Positions 51,668 through 59,327 of a DNA stretch of 59,327 bases are shown in pieces. This DNA comes from Candidatus Woesearchaeota archaeon. Its GTDB lineage: Archaea > Nanobdellota > Nanobdellia > Woesearchaeales > SM23-78. Made by a program: the position numbers and the translations under genes. The first letter of the stretch is position 1. Each line of letters starts with the position of its first letter. Below the pieces are notes generated by a model, which saw only the letters and a program-made list of their open reading frames with translations, was not told the origin of the DNA and did no database searches. The DNA is taken from contig JAFGGS010000006.1 in NCBI GenBank assembly GCA_016930415.1, positions 1 to 59,327 on the forward strand. Direction: 5' to 3'.

Positions 51668-52210
51668 ATGAAAGACGTCGACGTGTTATGCCCTGAAGGG
51701 AACGAAGCAGCGCTCCTTGTGTCTGCTGAGAAGCTCGGATTCAAGGAAGTCATCCTCTTATACGAAGGGTTCTCCAAGAAGGAGATCGATTATTCAGGCA
51801 AACTGAAGATCCGCCTGGCGGCCTTCATAAGGGACATGGGTGACGCAGGCGCCGCGAAGAAACACCACGAACTGGTCTTTGCACCTGCTGAGAGGCCGTT
51901 CTTCGAATCCCGCAGAATAGATTATGTCATCGACGCTGAGAGCGCGTCAGAAGGCAAGGACTTCTTCTACCAAAGAAGAGCAGGCCTGGATGATCCTATG
52001 TGCAAGCTGGCCCTGGAGCGGGAGATTACGATAGTCTTCGGTACTGGCTCTGTAACCGACGCGATAATGCTGGGGCGGATGGTCCAGAACGCGAGGCTGT
52101 GCCGAAAGCACAAGAACAAGACCCTAATCGCGACCCTAGCAAAAGACGTGCTCGGGATGAGATCAGCCAAGGACCTTGAGGGCTTCGCGAGGACGATAAA
52201 GTTGCGGTGA
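51668..52210 (+). CDS. rnp3: Ribonuclease P protein component 3 (Rpp30)
   Basis: 180 residues from ATG 51668; a longer reading to 51620 would overlap the previous gene. The TIM-barrel-like p30 family is recognised by FYQRRAGLDDPMCKLALERE and MLGRMVQNARLCRKHKNKT, followed by VLGMRSAKDL. It pairs with Pop5 on RNase P RNA. It is shorter than most archaeal p30 (about 210-240). The ThiI-like gene before it suggests a tRNA-maturation operon. Confidence 0.85.
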   Translation: MKDVDVLCPEGNEAALLVSAEKLGFKEVILLYEGFSKKEIDYSGKLKIRLAAFIRDMGDAGAAKKHHELVFAPAERPFFESRRIDYVIDAESASEGKDFFYQRRAGLDDPMCKLALEREITIVFGTGSVTDAIMLGRMVQNARLCRKHKNKTLIATLAKDVLGMRSAKDLEGFARTIKLR

Positions 52211-52259
52211 TCATCTTCTGTTTATCGTTTTATGAAAATATTTTTAAAGAATCAGCTTG

Positions 52260-53765
52260 ATGTCTGTCTTCATGCTCAGCAAGCTTTCATCCTTTGTGGA
52301 TCGCGTTGAGAACGCCAAGGGCTCCCTCTCGCAGTACTTCTTCGGGTTATTGGCCGTAATAATGATGCGCATCCTGCTTGAAGTCTTCTTGCAATCTGAT
52401 TGGGATGTCTTGATGAAGGAGGAAAATCTCGCGTTTACGATCATCCACCTCTACCTATTCTATTTTGCCGCCCTTATATTCTTAGTCATTCTGCTGTTTC
52501 TTCTCACAAGAGAGGATCCCGTCAGGATATTGAGGCTATCCTCCCTCTCGTTGGTCTTCGTGCTGCTAGCCCCTCTTCTTGGTTTCTTCCTTGATTGGGG
52601 GGAGCGCATGAAATACATCTTCTCGTCAGAGGGTCTCTTGTCGAAATTCCTGACCTTCTGCCCCGGAGTGGTCACTGACGGTTTGAGGATAGAGGTGCTC
52701 ATTATCTGTCTTGCTTGCTCAGCGTACGTATTCCTGAAGACCAAATCCTTCTTCAAATCAGCGCTCGGTTTCTTGCTCGCGTATTCCTTCATCTTCCTCC
52801 TTGCGATCCTGCCTCTCATCCTCGGTCTTTTTGGCATAGGGTATAGCGAGTCTGGCTTCGCGTTCTTCTTTGCAATCATGACCCTGCTCGGCCTAACTTG
52901 TTTTTCATTTATTCACGATCGTCGCAGACTGGGCGTGCTGCTTTCCAACCTGAGATTTTCAAGGGTCATCCATTATTCCTTGATGCTTCTCTTAGGATCT
53001 TATATTGCTTATGTCCAGTCTGCTGATGCGGATACTTTCATCTTGGTTTGTTCGCTGCTTGCACTCTTCTTTTCCTGGGAGTTTGCAGTGGTCACGAATG
53101 ACTTGGAAGATGTGGTGTGCGACAAGATATCTAATCCTAAGAGGCCTCTTGCATCAGGGGCCTTGTCAGCCTATGAGATGAAGCTCTTCGGATACGTCTG
53201 CCTCTTGTTCTCCCTTATCTTCGCAGCGCTTGCAAGCCCAATGATACTCTTGCTCATACTATTCCTGCACGCAGTAGCCTATTTCTATTCTGTCAGGCCT
53301 TTCCGGATGAAGAGATTCTTGTTCCTGACTAATATTAGCATAGGCCTCGCCAGCCTGGCCGCTGTGTTCATAGGTTATTCGACGGTATTTGGGCGCGGCT
53401 TCTCTCTTTTTCCGCCACGAATCGCCTTGTTCATACTTGTGAGCTTGAGTCTAGGCGCGTATATTAAGGACATCAAGGATTATATGGGTGATAAGAAGGA
53501 CGAGGTTTTCTCCATCATGGTCTTGCTTGGCGAGGTTAAAGGCAAGATAGTGACTGCAATCCTCGTCTCTTTAGCATACCTCTTCCCCCTCCTTTTGTTC
53601 AGGGTGTCTGACGCGATCATAATCTCTCTTGCCTCCGTCTCGGTCATGGCCACTTTCCTTCTTATCCTGCGGAAGCGCTATGATGAGAAGCCAATCTTTT
53701 TCATCTATTACCTGTTCCTCATATGCTTCATTTTCTTAGGAGGTTTGGGAATTGTTCTCTCTTGA
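52260..53765 (+). CDS. UbiA-family prenyltransferase with an additional N-terminal membrane domain
   Basis: 501 residues with about fourteen hydrophobic segments. The C-terminal half (about 235-501) is a UbiA prenyltransferase: Asp-rich motif 1 TNDLEDVVCDKISNPKRPLA (about 278-297) and motif 2 DIKDYMGDKKDE (about 403-414) would bind Mg-diphosphate. The first 230 residues form six or so extra membrane helices and match nothing I know. The substrate is open; archaeal lipid or quinone biosynthesis are options. ATG 52260 is used; a TTG lies immediately before it. GTTTTATGAA about 28 bases upstream may be its promoter. Confidence 0.82.
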   Translation: MSVFMLSKLSSFVDRVENAKGSLSQYFFGLLAVIMMRILLEVFLQSDWDVLMKEENLAFTIIHLYLFYFAALIFLVILLFLLTREDPVRILRLSSLSLVFVLLAPLLGFFLDWGERMKYIFSSEGLLSKFLTFCPGVVTDGLRIEVLIICLACSAYVFLKTKSFFKSALGFLLAYSFIFLLAILPLILGLFGIGYSESGFAFFFAIMTLLGLTCFSFIHDRRRLGVLLSNLRFSRVIHYSLMLLLGSYIAYVQSADADTFILVCSLLALFFSWEFAVVTNDLEDVVCDKISNPKRPLASGALSAYEMKLFGYVCLLFSLIFAALASPMILLLILFLHAVAYFYSVRPFRMKRFLFLTNISIGLASLAAVFIGYSTVFGRGFSLFPPRIALFILVSLSLGAYIKDIKDYMGDKKDEVFSIMVLLGEVKGKIVTAILVSLAYLFPLLLFRVSDAIIISLASVSVMATFLLILRKRYDEKPIFFIYYLFLICFIFLGGLGIVLS

Positions 53766-53789
53766 ACACGCGGATTCCTTTTCGTTAAG

Positions 53790-53799
53790 TTTAAATACT
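53790..53799 (+). promoter_or_regulatory. TATA box of the giant secreted protein gene
   Basis: GTTTAAATAC predicts a start near 53820 and a leader of about 30 bases, containing GGGTGG just before the TTG start. Confidence 0.45.
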
Positions 53800-53851
53800 A
53801 CCCTTCTTAAGGTGGAGGAATATAATCATATACTAAAAAGGGTGGTTTTTG

Positions 53852-56800
53852 TTGAGGCATAGGCACGCACGTATTTTTAGCTTTCTTGCTATCGTGCTCG
53901 CAGTATCCTTCTTCCTGATCCCTGCCGCGCTCTCGTTGTGGGGTGGCGATGATGGTGACGGTACTGACATCTACGATGCTTCTAACTGTTATGCTTCTGC
54001 TTCGTTAGGATCTGATGGCAAGGTAACTCTCGGGAGCGGCAACACTGATTGTGAGGGCAGTGTGCTCGCTGATATTTTTGTCTACGCAGCGATATACAAT
54101 TCTTCACGATCAAACTTTGATGCCGCTGCCTTTAAGAGCGGCATCTTGAAAGGTGGCTGCGGCGGAAGGTCTGGGTGGTCTGTTTTGGATGAGAAGGAGA
54201 TCTCTGTTGCTCCTAACTCTGATGAGAAGCATTACCTGATTCTCTGCGGCTGGAAGCCAGGCGGCAGCACCGGCCCAAGAGTGTCTTCTGCCGGCCGATA
54301 CGAAGGCGCTTTCAAGCTTAGCGGTCCTCCATGTGCAACTGGCAAGCAAAGAGGCTGGTATTATAGCCAGGTCTCGAGAACAGCTTATTCCTTGTGCGTC
54401 GGCTACAAAGGGACTACTTATCCGTCTGCTTTTTGTGACGGTGACTTTGTCTGCACTGAGAGTGATGGTGCTGCTTGTTCTGACTGCGCTGCTTGCGCTG
54501 CCAAGGCGACTGGCTACGTGGCCGCGCCAGAGGGTGAGAGTTTAGAGGCTAACAAGGAGAATGTAAAGGAGTGTCAGGGCGACTATAACTTGCCGCTTGA
54601 TCCTTCAAGGGGCAGGTGCAAGTGGTGTCCTGTTCCTTATTATTCTGCTAACCCTGAAAAAGAGCAGCCCATCGTCGCTGCGAGAGGTAGTTATGACCGG
54701 AACGCGTTTGGCGCAGGCATCTCTTTCCCCTACTTGCTTCCTTCCGGCAGCTACAGCACTAGTGCTGTCGAGGAGGCGCGTGGCGGTTGCCTAGACATCG
54801 GCGTGGGCGATCCTTTTAACTGCGGCCTCTGCGGCTGGGGCGAGGAGATCACTGACGAGAGCCAGCTGAAGAAGGGTCATGAATTGACTGAAGGTTTTTG
54901 CCTTGACAGTCACGGTCTGAACGGAGCTATAGACAAACAAGTTCCTATCTGCGCACAGGAGGGTCAGTCTGGCTTCTGGAAGTGCGGCCGTGCTGACGCT
55001 AACCGTGAGGCTTCTGATAATCCCTGGTTTGCCACTTTCAAGGGTTCTGTGAACCCTTCTTTCTTCTACACTATAGAGACTGACGATCAGGGCGGCTGGA
55101 GGTCTGTTGTCGTCAACGTCACTGGCAATACCATTCCAGGCATCGGCGGAGGAACTATGCCAGGAGGCACGCCTCCGGGTGGGTCAGGAGGATCTTGCTC
55201 TGCCGCGTGTGATCAACCAGGGGCTCCAAGCTGCTATGTTGAGGATGATTCTTGCGAATCAGGATATCATGCTGATGTCAGCCGCAGTTACTGTAACGGT
55301 AACCAGGATTGCACTTGTGAATGCAAGAGCGATGGTGGCGGAGTACTACCTCCTGCAGGCGGTGGAGCCGCCGCCAGCAACACTACCAACGGCACGCTAT
55401 TCTCTCCTAACGAGACTGGCTACACTTACGGCGGCAGCTTTGATGATTACGAGTACGCTTGCCAGCAGCAGGCTGGTCCTGACGCCATGTTTGATGACGA
55501 GCTTGGCTGCTGCGGCGGTGGCAAGTATCGTGAGGGCAAGCAGAATGAATGCGAGATCACTTCCTTGTGTGATGGTGAGAGGTGGCATAATACTAATGAT
55601 CCTGACCAGTTGGGTGAGGTATTCTACCTTCCAGAGGATGCTAATATGCCTTTCCCAGTCTATAACAAGGGTGTTGGTAAGCCTTTCACCATATGCTCTG
55701 ATAAGGAAGAGGAATTGACTATCTCCAGGCTTGGTTGCGGAGAGGCTGAAGGCGGCGGCGTTGGTTGCGTAGGCAAGTACTCTTCGTTCTCAGAGGAGTT
55801 GTGCTGTGATGCCAATGAGTTCTGCGGCTTTTCAAAAGATAAGCTTGCTGGTCAGATGATGCGTGGCGGTGCAGGGATTGATTATCAATGCCCTTTCGAG
55901 TTCTACTTTGAGGTCGCAAACGCTGTTCCTGGCGTTGGCATGACCTGCAGGATGCCTGGCACTCACAAGAGAGAGACCCAAGACACGCTTGATCTTCCTT
56001 ATGATCCCCATCCTCCATCCGGGGCTCAGGTAAGTGGCGACTTCCTGGACCACACTAGCGGGGTGTTGTTCTGTAATCCTGGCGGTTATGTGAGTGAGGA
56101 GATGGAGCCGACTAGCCAGATGTGGGGGCATGCTTACCTGATCGAGAGCGAGACTGCAGGCGCTTCCAAGGCCTTCCCTTTCGACGAGGGCGAGAGCGAA
56201 GTCGCTGCCGCCGCCACCAGTGCCAGGTGCCCTAGCGCGATTGCCATGCCCTGGCTTTATCCTGGAGGCAAGTTCACAGACGTCACGATTATGCCTTGCC
56301 CGGGCTTAATCCCGATTACTGTCGAGTCCACTGACTTCTACGCCGGCCCCTTCGGCAGCACTGCTGACAGGATTGCAGGTACCTGCTTCAAGAGGAGGGA
56401 GGGCGCGGAAACGAGGGCTCCGCTTTACGGCGCATTCACGCTCCTTGACTACGTCAGCGGCAGCAAACCTTGGTTTGAGTATTATCCTGTTGCTGGCTAC
56501 GGCTATGTTTGCTATCATGACCTCGAGGCTCAGCCTTATCCTGCTCCTGACGGCGAGTCCAACGCTTTCGTTGGAATCTGCTGCGGCAATGACGGCTGCG
56601 CGAACCTGCCTGCTAAGCAGAACGGCTTGTTGGATGGGAGGGGTGCTAAGGAATTCCAGACTGGAGAGTTCGTTGTCAGGATTTATGGCGGTGGCTGGAA
56701 TGGCAAGTGGCGCAAGGAATGGGCTGATTCCTGGAAGCGGGTCTATTGCAACTCGACCGGCGGTTGGTCTATAGACTTAGATATGGATTATGATACCTGC

Positions 56801-59327
56801 GTCGCCGCAGGGAAGATTTGGACTGGAACGCAGTGTTGCTCAGAAGGAGGAGATGAAGGAGATGCTGTGAGTAGTGCCCTGACTAAGACAGAGTACTATT
56901 ATGATCCTGGCGGAAAAGGAGTGTGCTTTGATGCCGAGTTCAAGCCTAATGGCGGGTTTATCACTAATAACAATCCTGCATCTAAGAGCGTCTTCGTATC
57001 AGGAGGAGAGTACTTCGGTTGCCTTGGTGATGGCTGGAGGCCTGGTACTGGCGAGTATCCTGGATATAACTTCGAGGTTTCCTCTTATGCCCTGGACTTT
57101 GTCAAGGGCAAGAACTTTGAAGTCGCAACCCACATAGATAACTTGTGGGGTCATTATTATGATGGCAAGCCAAACGAGGCATTCCCCTTGGGGAATATGG
57201 GTTTGGGCACTGCTTACAGTACCAAGAGCGGCAGGATAATAGTTGCGTGGCTTGAGGGAAATGACGCGAGGGTGGATGCGCCAACCCATTCTGAACAGAC
57301 AGTAGTCTATGCTTCCTTGCTCTCTAAGAACGGCTCTATGATAAAGGATCATTTCAAGGTCGGAAATTTCGAAGCTCTTCCCTCCACAACTTTTGACGGT
57401 CGCGGCGGCCTCAAGGTGGCGTATGATGAGGAGACTGACACTTTCCTTGTAGTGTGGACCACTAACCCTGGCCTGAAGGCGGCTTATGTGAAGCCGGATG
57501 GCACTGTCAAGCCAGAGTTCCGGGTGACCTCTGAGTCTTGCGACTTCGATGCTAACAGGCTCTCGTCTGGCAGGATGGACTTTAGCAAGAAAGCAGGCAA
57601 GTACGTCTTGGTTTGTTCTAAGGAGGCGAAAGTCATCAGAGATGGTATGGATGACATCCCTTCCTACAGGGTTGGTGAGGGCAGTCCTGTCTCTGCTTTC
57701 CTGATAGATAGGGACGCTCACGTCCAAGGGCCATTCTCTGTCGGAACTGGCGTGCTATCATCAGCAGCCGCTGGGCCTGATAATTTTGTGATAAGCTGGC
57801 TTTCCACTTCAAGTTTCAAGGCTAAGGTCTTCGATTACAACGGCGTGGCTGTCTCTCAGGAGTTGCTTGTCGGAAGCACGACGAACACGACAGACTTCTC
57901 TGGCGGAGTCGCGTTTAATCCGACCGCCAACACATACCAGCTATTCTTCACGAGTCCCGCCCTTAAGATGAGGACTGTCTCTGTGAACGCCACGATGGGC
58001 CCTGTAAAGAACGGTCCTAACCTGAATAAGCCTGTTGTCCTCGGACTCACTTACAGCCCTGTGAGGGACGCGTTTTACGTCTTATTGTGGAGCAGGAGTA
58101 CTATCGGAGTCCTTTCCTTGATGCAGGTAAGGTCCGACGGTACCTTAATGGGGCTATATGATATCTCTCAGCTCTCAAAGACCTCTTGGCATCTCCTTGA
58201 CGATACTGATGAGACTCCTTCAAACTCCTCTTCTAATTCATCTGCGAACGAGACAGGAACTGATCTTAATTCCGATGAAGGTTATGCTGCTGGCGATTCT
58301 CTCAGGCTCAGGTATGAATTCTCATCCATCACTGACGTTGAAGGGATTCCTTTCTCAGTCTTCTTCAGGATGTATGAGGGTGGGGTGCCTGTTAGTAAGA
58401 AGCCGGATTATCTTGCGCCCGGAACCAATGTGCCTGTAGTGTACGGTCCTTTTTCCCAATTCGGTGGAGCAGTCCCTGTGGAAGCTAAGGTATGGACTTC
58501 AGTATCCATGGCTCCTCGCAACAAGGAACTTCCGCTTGGAGAGCTCATCAACTACTTCCCGGTCTGCACCCAGGTCGACATGCCTGGTAAGGGTAACGCA
58601 TTCTGTGATTTAGATGCTGACTGGAAGAACCCGACCAGGTTTAAGGGTTCGACGACCGACAGGTCTCACTACTCGTCTGTGCCTCCTGAGCTATACGAGT
58701 ATATGAAGTCCAAGATCACCAATGGTTCTTTCGTGATGACCGCTGCTTGCTGCTCTCCTGGCCAGTGCTGGGATCCGTTGCAGGATAAATGCATATTCGA
58801 GCAGAAAGGCTTCTCTGAGTATTACCAGCTTCCTGATTCGAACGTGACTTACAAATGCCAGAACGGCGAGTGGGGTATTCTTGGCGGAGAGAGATACACG
58901 CCTGATGGTTGCACTAGTGGCTTCTGTCCGCAGGACGGCCAATGCCTGTTCGATCCTAAGGGTTCTCCTTTCCAGAACGGAAATGTCTCTTTCGGTTCCA
59001 GGCCTCAGTGCATCAACAGCGGCCAGTTCTACGGTGACCATCACTGCTTGAACGGTAGTTGGAGCAGCCGTACGCGCCTCGCAGCAATCACACTCTCAAG
59101 GATGCTCAAGTCTGACCGGGATGAGTTCGTGCTTTCCTGCGGCGAGCCAGAGGACTTGTTTATCAGGAGCCAGAACTTTGGCCAGATAAATTCTGTCTGC
59201 ATACTTGACCTCAAGCCAGGGAAGAGCGATAATAAGAGGATTTTTGCGACTAGCCTGAATCAGGAGTTCGAGCTTCCGCCTGGCAACGAGAGCGATCTTG
59301 GCAAGGATTACTGGTACGCGCTCAAGC
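53852..59327 (+). CDS. Giant secreted Cys-rich surface protein with a propeller-like repeat region (partial, cut by the window end)
   Basis: Open without a stop for 1,825 codons to the last base. TTG 53852 follows GGGTGG; a TTG one codon earlier is possible. A signal peptide (RHARIFSFLAIVLAVSFFLI, with cleavage probably near ALS) starts the protein. Residues about 40-1110 and again 1530 onward hold many Cys pairs (CCGGG, CCGNDGC, CCSPGQCW), suggesting disulfide-bonded modules. Residues about 1120-1440 contain six similar units of 45-60 residues (for example VAYDEETDTFLVVWTTN and GLTYSPVRDAFYVLLWS), consistent with a six-bladed beta-propeller. A Ser/Asn/Thr linker (about 1455-1480) offers N-glycosylation sites. 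It is probably a cell-surface adhesion or envelope protein; no named family recognised. Confidence 0.85.
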   Translation, partial: MRHRHARIFSFLAIVLAVSFFLIPAALSLWGGDDGDGTDIYDASNCYASASLGSDGKVTLGSGNTDCEGSVLADIFVYAAIYNSSRSNFDAAAFKSGILKGGCGGRSGWSVLDEKEISVAPNSDEKHYLILCGWKPGGSTGPRVSSAGRYEGAFKLSGPPCATGKQRGWYYSQVSRTAYSLCVGYKGTTYPSAFCDGDFVCTESDGAACSDCAACAAKATGYVAAPEGESLEANKENVKECQGDYNLPLDPSRGRCKWCPVPYYSANPEKEQPIVAARGSYDRNAFGAGISFPYLLPSGSYSTSAVEEARGGCLDIGVGDPFNCGLCGWGEEITDESQLKKGHELTEGFCLDSHGLNGAIDKQVPICAQEGQSGFWKCGRADANREASDNPWFATFKGSVNPSFFYTIETDDQGGWRSVVVNVTGNTIPGIGGGTMPGGTPPGGSGGSCSAACDQPGAPSCYVEDDSCESGYHADVSRSYCNGNQDCTCECKSDGGGVLPPAGGGAAASNTTNGTLFSPNETGYTYGGSFDDYEYACQQQAGPDAMFDDELGCCGGGKYREGKQNECEITSLCDGERWHNTNDPDQLGEVFYLPEDANMPFPVYNKGVGKPFTICSDKEEELTISRLGCGEAEGGGVGCVGKYSSFSEELCCDANEFCGFSKDKLAGQMMRGGAGIDYQCPFEFYFEVANAVPGVGMTCRMPGTHKRETQDTLDLPYDPHPPSGAQVSGDFLDHTSGVLFCNPGGYVSEEMEPTSQMWGHAYLIESETAGASKAFPFDEGESEVAAAATSARCPSAIAMPWLYPGGKFTDVTIMPCPGLIPITVESTDFYAGPFGSTADRIAGTCFKRREGAETRAPLYGAFTLLDYVSGSKPWFEYYPVAGYGYVCYHDLEAQPYPAPDGESNAFVGICCGNDGCANLPAKQNGLLDGRGAKEFQTGEFVVRIYGGGWNGKWRKEWADSWKRVYCNSTGGWSIDLDMDYDTCVAAGKIWTGTQCCSEGGDEGDAVSSALTKTEYYYDPGGKGVCFDAEFKPNGGFITNNNPASKSVFVSGGEYFGCLGDGWRPGTGEYPGYNFEVSSYALDFVKGKNFEVATHIDNLWGHYYDGKPNEAFPLGNMGLGTAYSTKSGRIIVAWLEGNDARVDAPTHSEQTVVYASLLSKNGSMIKDHFKVGNFEALPSTTFDGRGGLKVAYDEETDTFLVVWTTNPGLKAAYVKPDGTVKPEFRVTSESCDFDANRLSSGRMDFSKKAGKYVLVCSKEAKVIRDGMDDIPSYRVGEGSPVSAFLIDRDAHVQGPFSVGTGVLSSAAAGPDNFVISWLSTSSFKAKVFDYNGVAVSQELLVGSTTNTTDFSGGVAFNPTANTYQLFFTSPALKMRTVSVNATMGPVKNGPNLNKPVVLGLTYSPVRDAFYVLLWSRSTIGVLSLMQVRSDGTLMGLYDISQLSKTSWHLLDDTDETPSNSSSNSSANETGTDLNSDEGYAAGDSLRLRYEFSSITDVEGIPFSVFFRMYEGGVPVSKKPDYLAPGTNVPVVYGPFSQFGGAVPVEAKVWTSVSMAPRNKELPLGELINYFPVCTQVDMPGKGNAFCDLDADWKNPTRFKGSTTDRSHYSSVPPELYEYMKSKITNGSFVMTAACCSPGQCWDPLQDKCIFEQKGFSEYYQLPDSNVTYKCQNGEWGILGGERYTPDGCTSGFCPQDGQCLFDPKGSPFQNGNVSFGSRPQCINSGQFYGDHHCLNGSWSSRTRLAAITLSRMLKSDRDEFVLSCGEPEDLFIRSQNFGQINSVCILDLKPGKSDNKRIFATSLNQEFELPPGNESDLGKDYWYALK

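Noticed and set aside
55107-55718. 203-codon plus-strand frame within the giant gene
   Set aside because: Frame-shifted shadow; the other frame stays open for 1,825 codons.
56999-57727. 242-codon open frame antisense to the giant secreted gene
   Set aside because: Opposite the continuous, well-behaved coding frame with signal peptide and repeats; treated as a shadow.
1-59327. Insertion sequences, integrases or rRNA genes
   Set aside because: No transposase or integrase motif and no rRNA-like stretch was seen; only one tRNA was found.

Overview
The window is a gene-dense archaeal chromosome segment of moderate G+C content. It carries archaeal-type ribosomal proteins (eL14, eL19, eL32, eL34, eS4), PolD, Orc1/Cdc6, MCM, TBP, aIF1, aIF2-beta, pelota and an intron-containing tRNA-Leu. 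Several traits point to a DPANN-type lineage, probably near Woesearchaeota/Nanoarchaeota: a single-chain PriS-PriL primase, lysine-rich tails on ribosomal proteins and TBP, TrmB paralogues, a SpoIIM-like membrane protein, many apparently leaderless genes and a giant Cys-rich surface protein. The lineage is an inference from gene content; there is no rRNA gene in the window.

Layout. 0.1-9.0 kb (+ strand): pelota, a 16S rRNA G1405-type methyltransferase homologue, a TrmB regulator, a dCTP deaminase-NUDIX fusion, PheS, PheT and a SLOG-fold protein. 9.1-25.9 kb (- strand): one long S10/spc-type translation cluster from uL3 through SecY to a YidC-like protein, eL34 and eL14, including aIF1 and RNase P Rpp29. 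26-36 kb: fused primase, tRNA-Leu(CAG) with intron, C39-like protease, a Hef-type helicase/nuclease, a degenerate site-2-protease-like membrane protein, a coiled-coil membrane protein, and an operon of CCG protein, FAD oxidase, ferredoxin and TraB. 36-49.3 kb: aIF2-beta, PolD large and small subunits, Orc1/Cdc6, a long AT-rich gap, a second TrmB, SpoIIM-like protein, RPA-like OB-fold protein, MCM and TBP. 49.6-59.3 kb (+ strand): coiled-coil/winged-helix protein, ThiI-like protein without its PP-loop, RNase P p30, a two-part UbiA protein, and the first 1,825 codons of a secreted Cys-rich protein cut by the window end.

The most interesting region is 43.0-50.6 kb, which looks like the replication-origin domain. 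Between TBP and the coiled-coil/winged-helix gene, where transcription diverges, lie two full origin-recognition-box-like elements (TTTCCTGTGGAA next to a run of six C) and a third inverted core. The neighbouring gene contains four tandem 9-bp repeats. After it comes an array of the perfect palindrome CATTATAATG, and a variant of that palindrome sits between the two boxes. A second candidate is the 950-bp gap upstream of cdc6, with two box cores and about 70 bp of nearly pure A+T. Most of the replisome (PolD, Cdc6, MCM, RPA, primase) is encoded within 25 kb of these sites.
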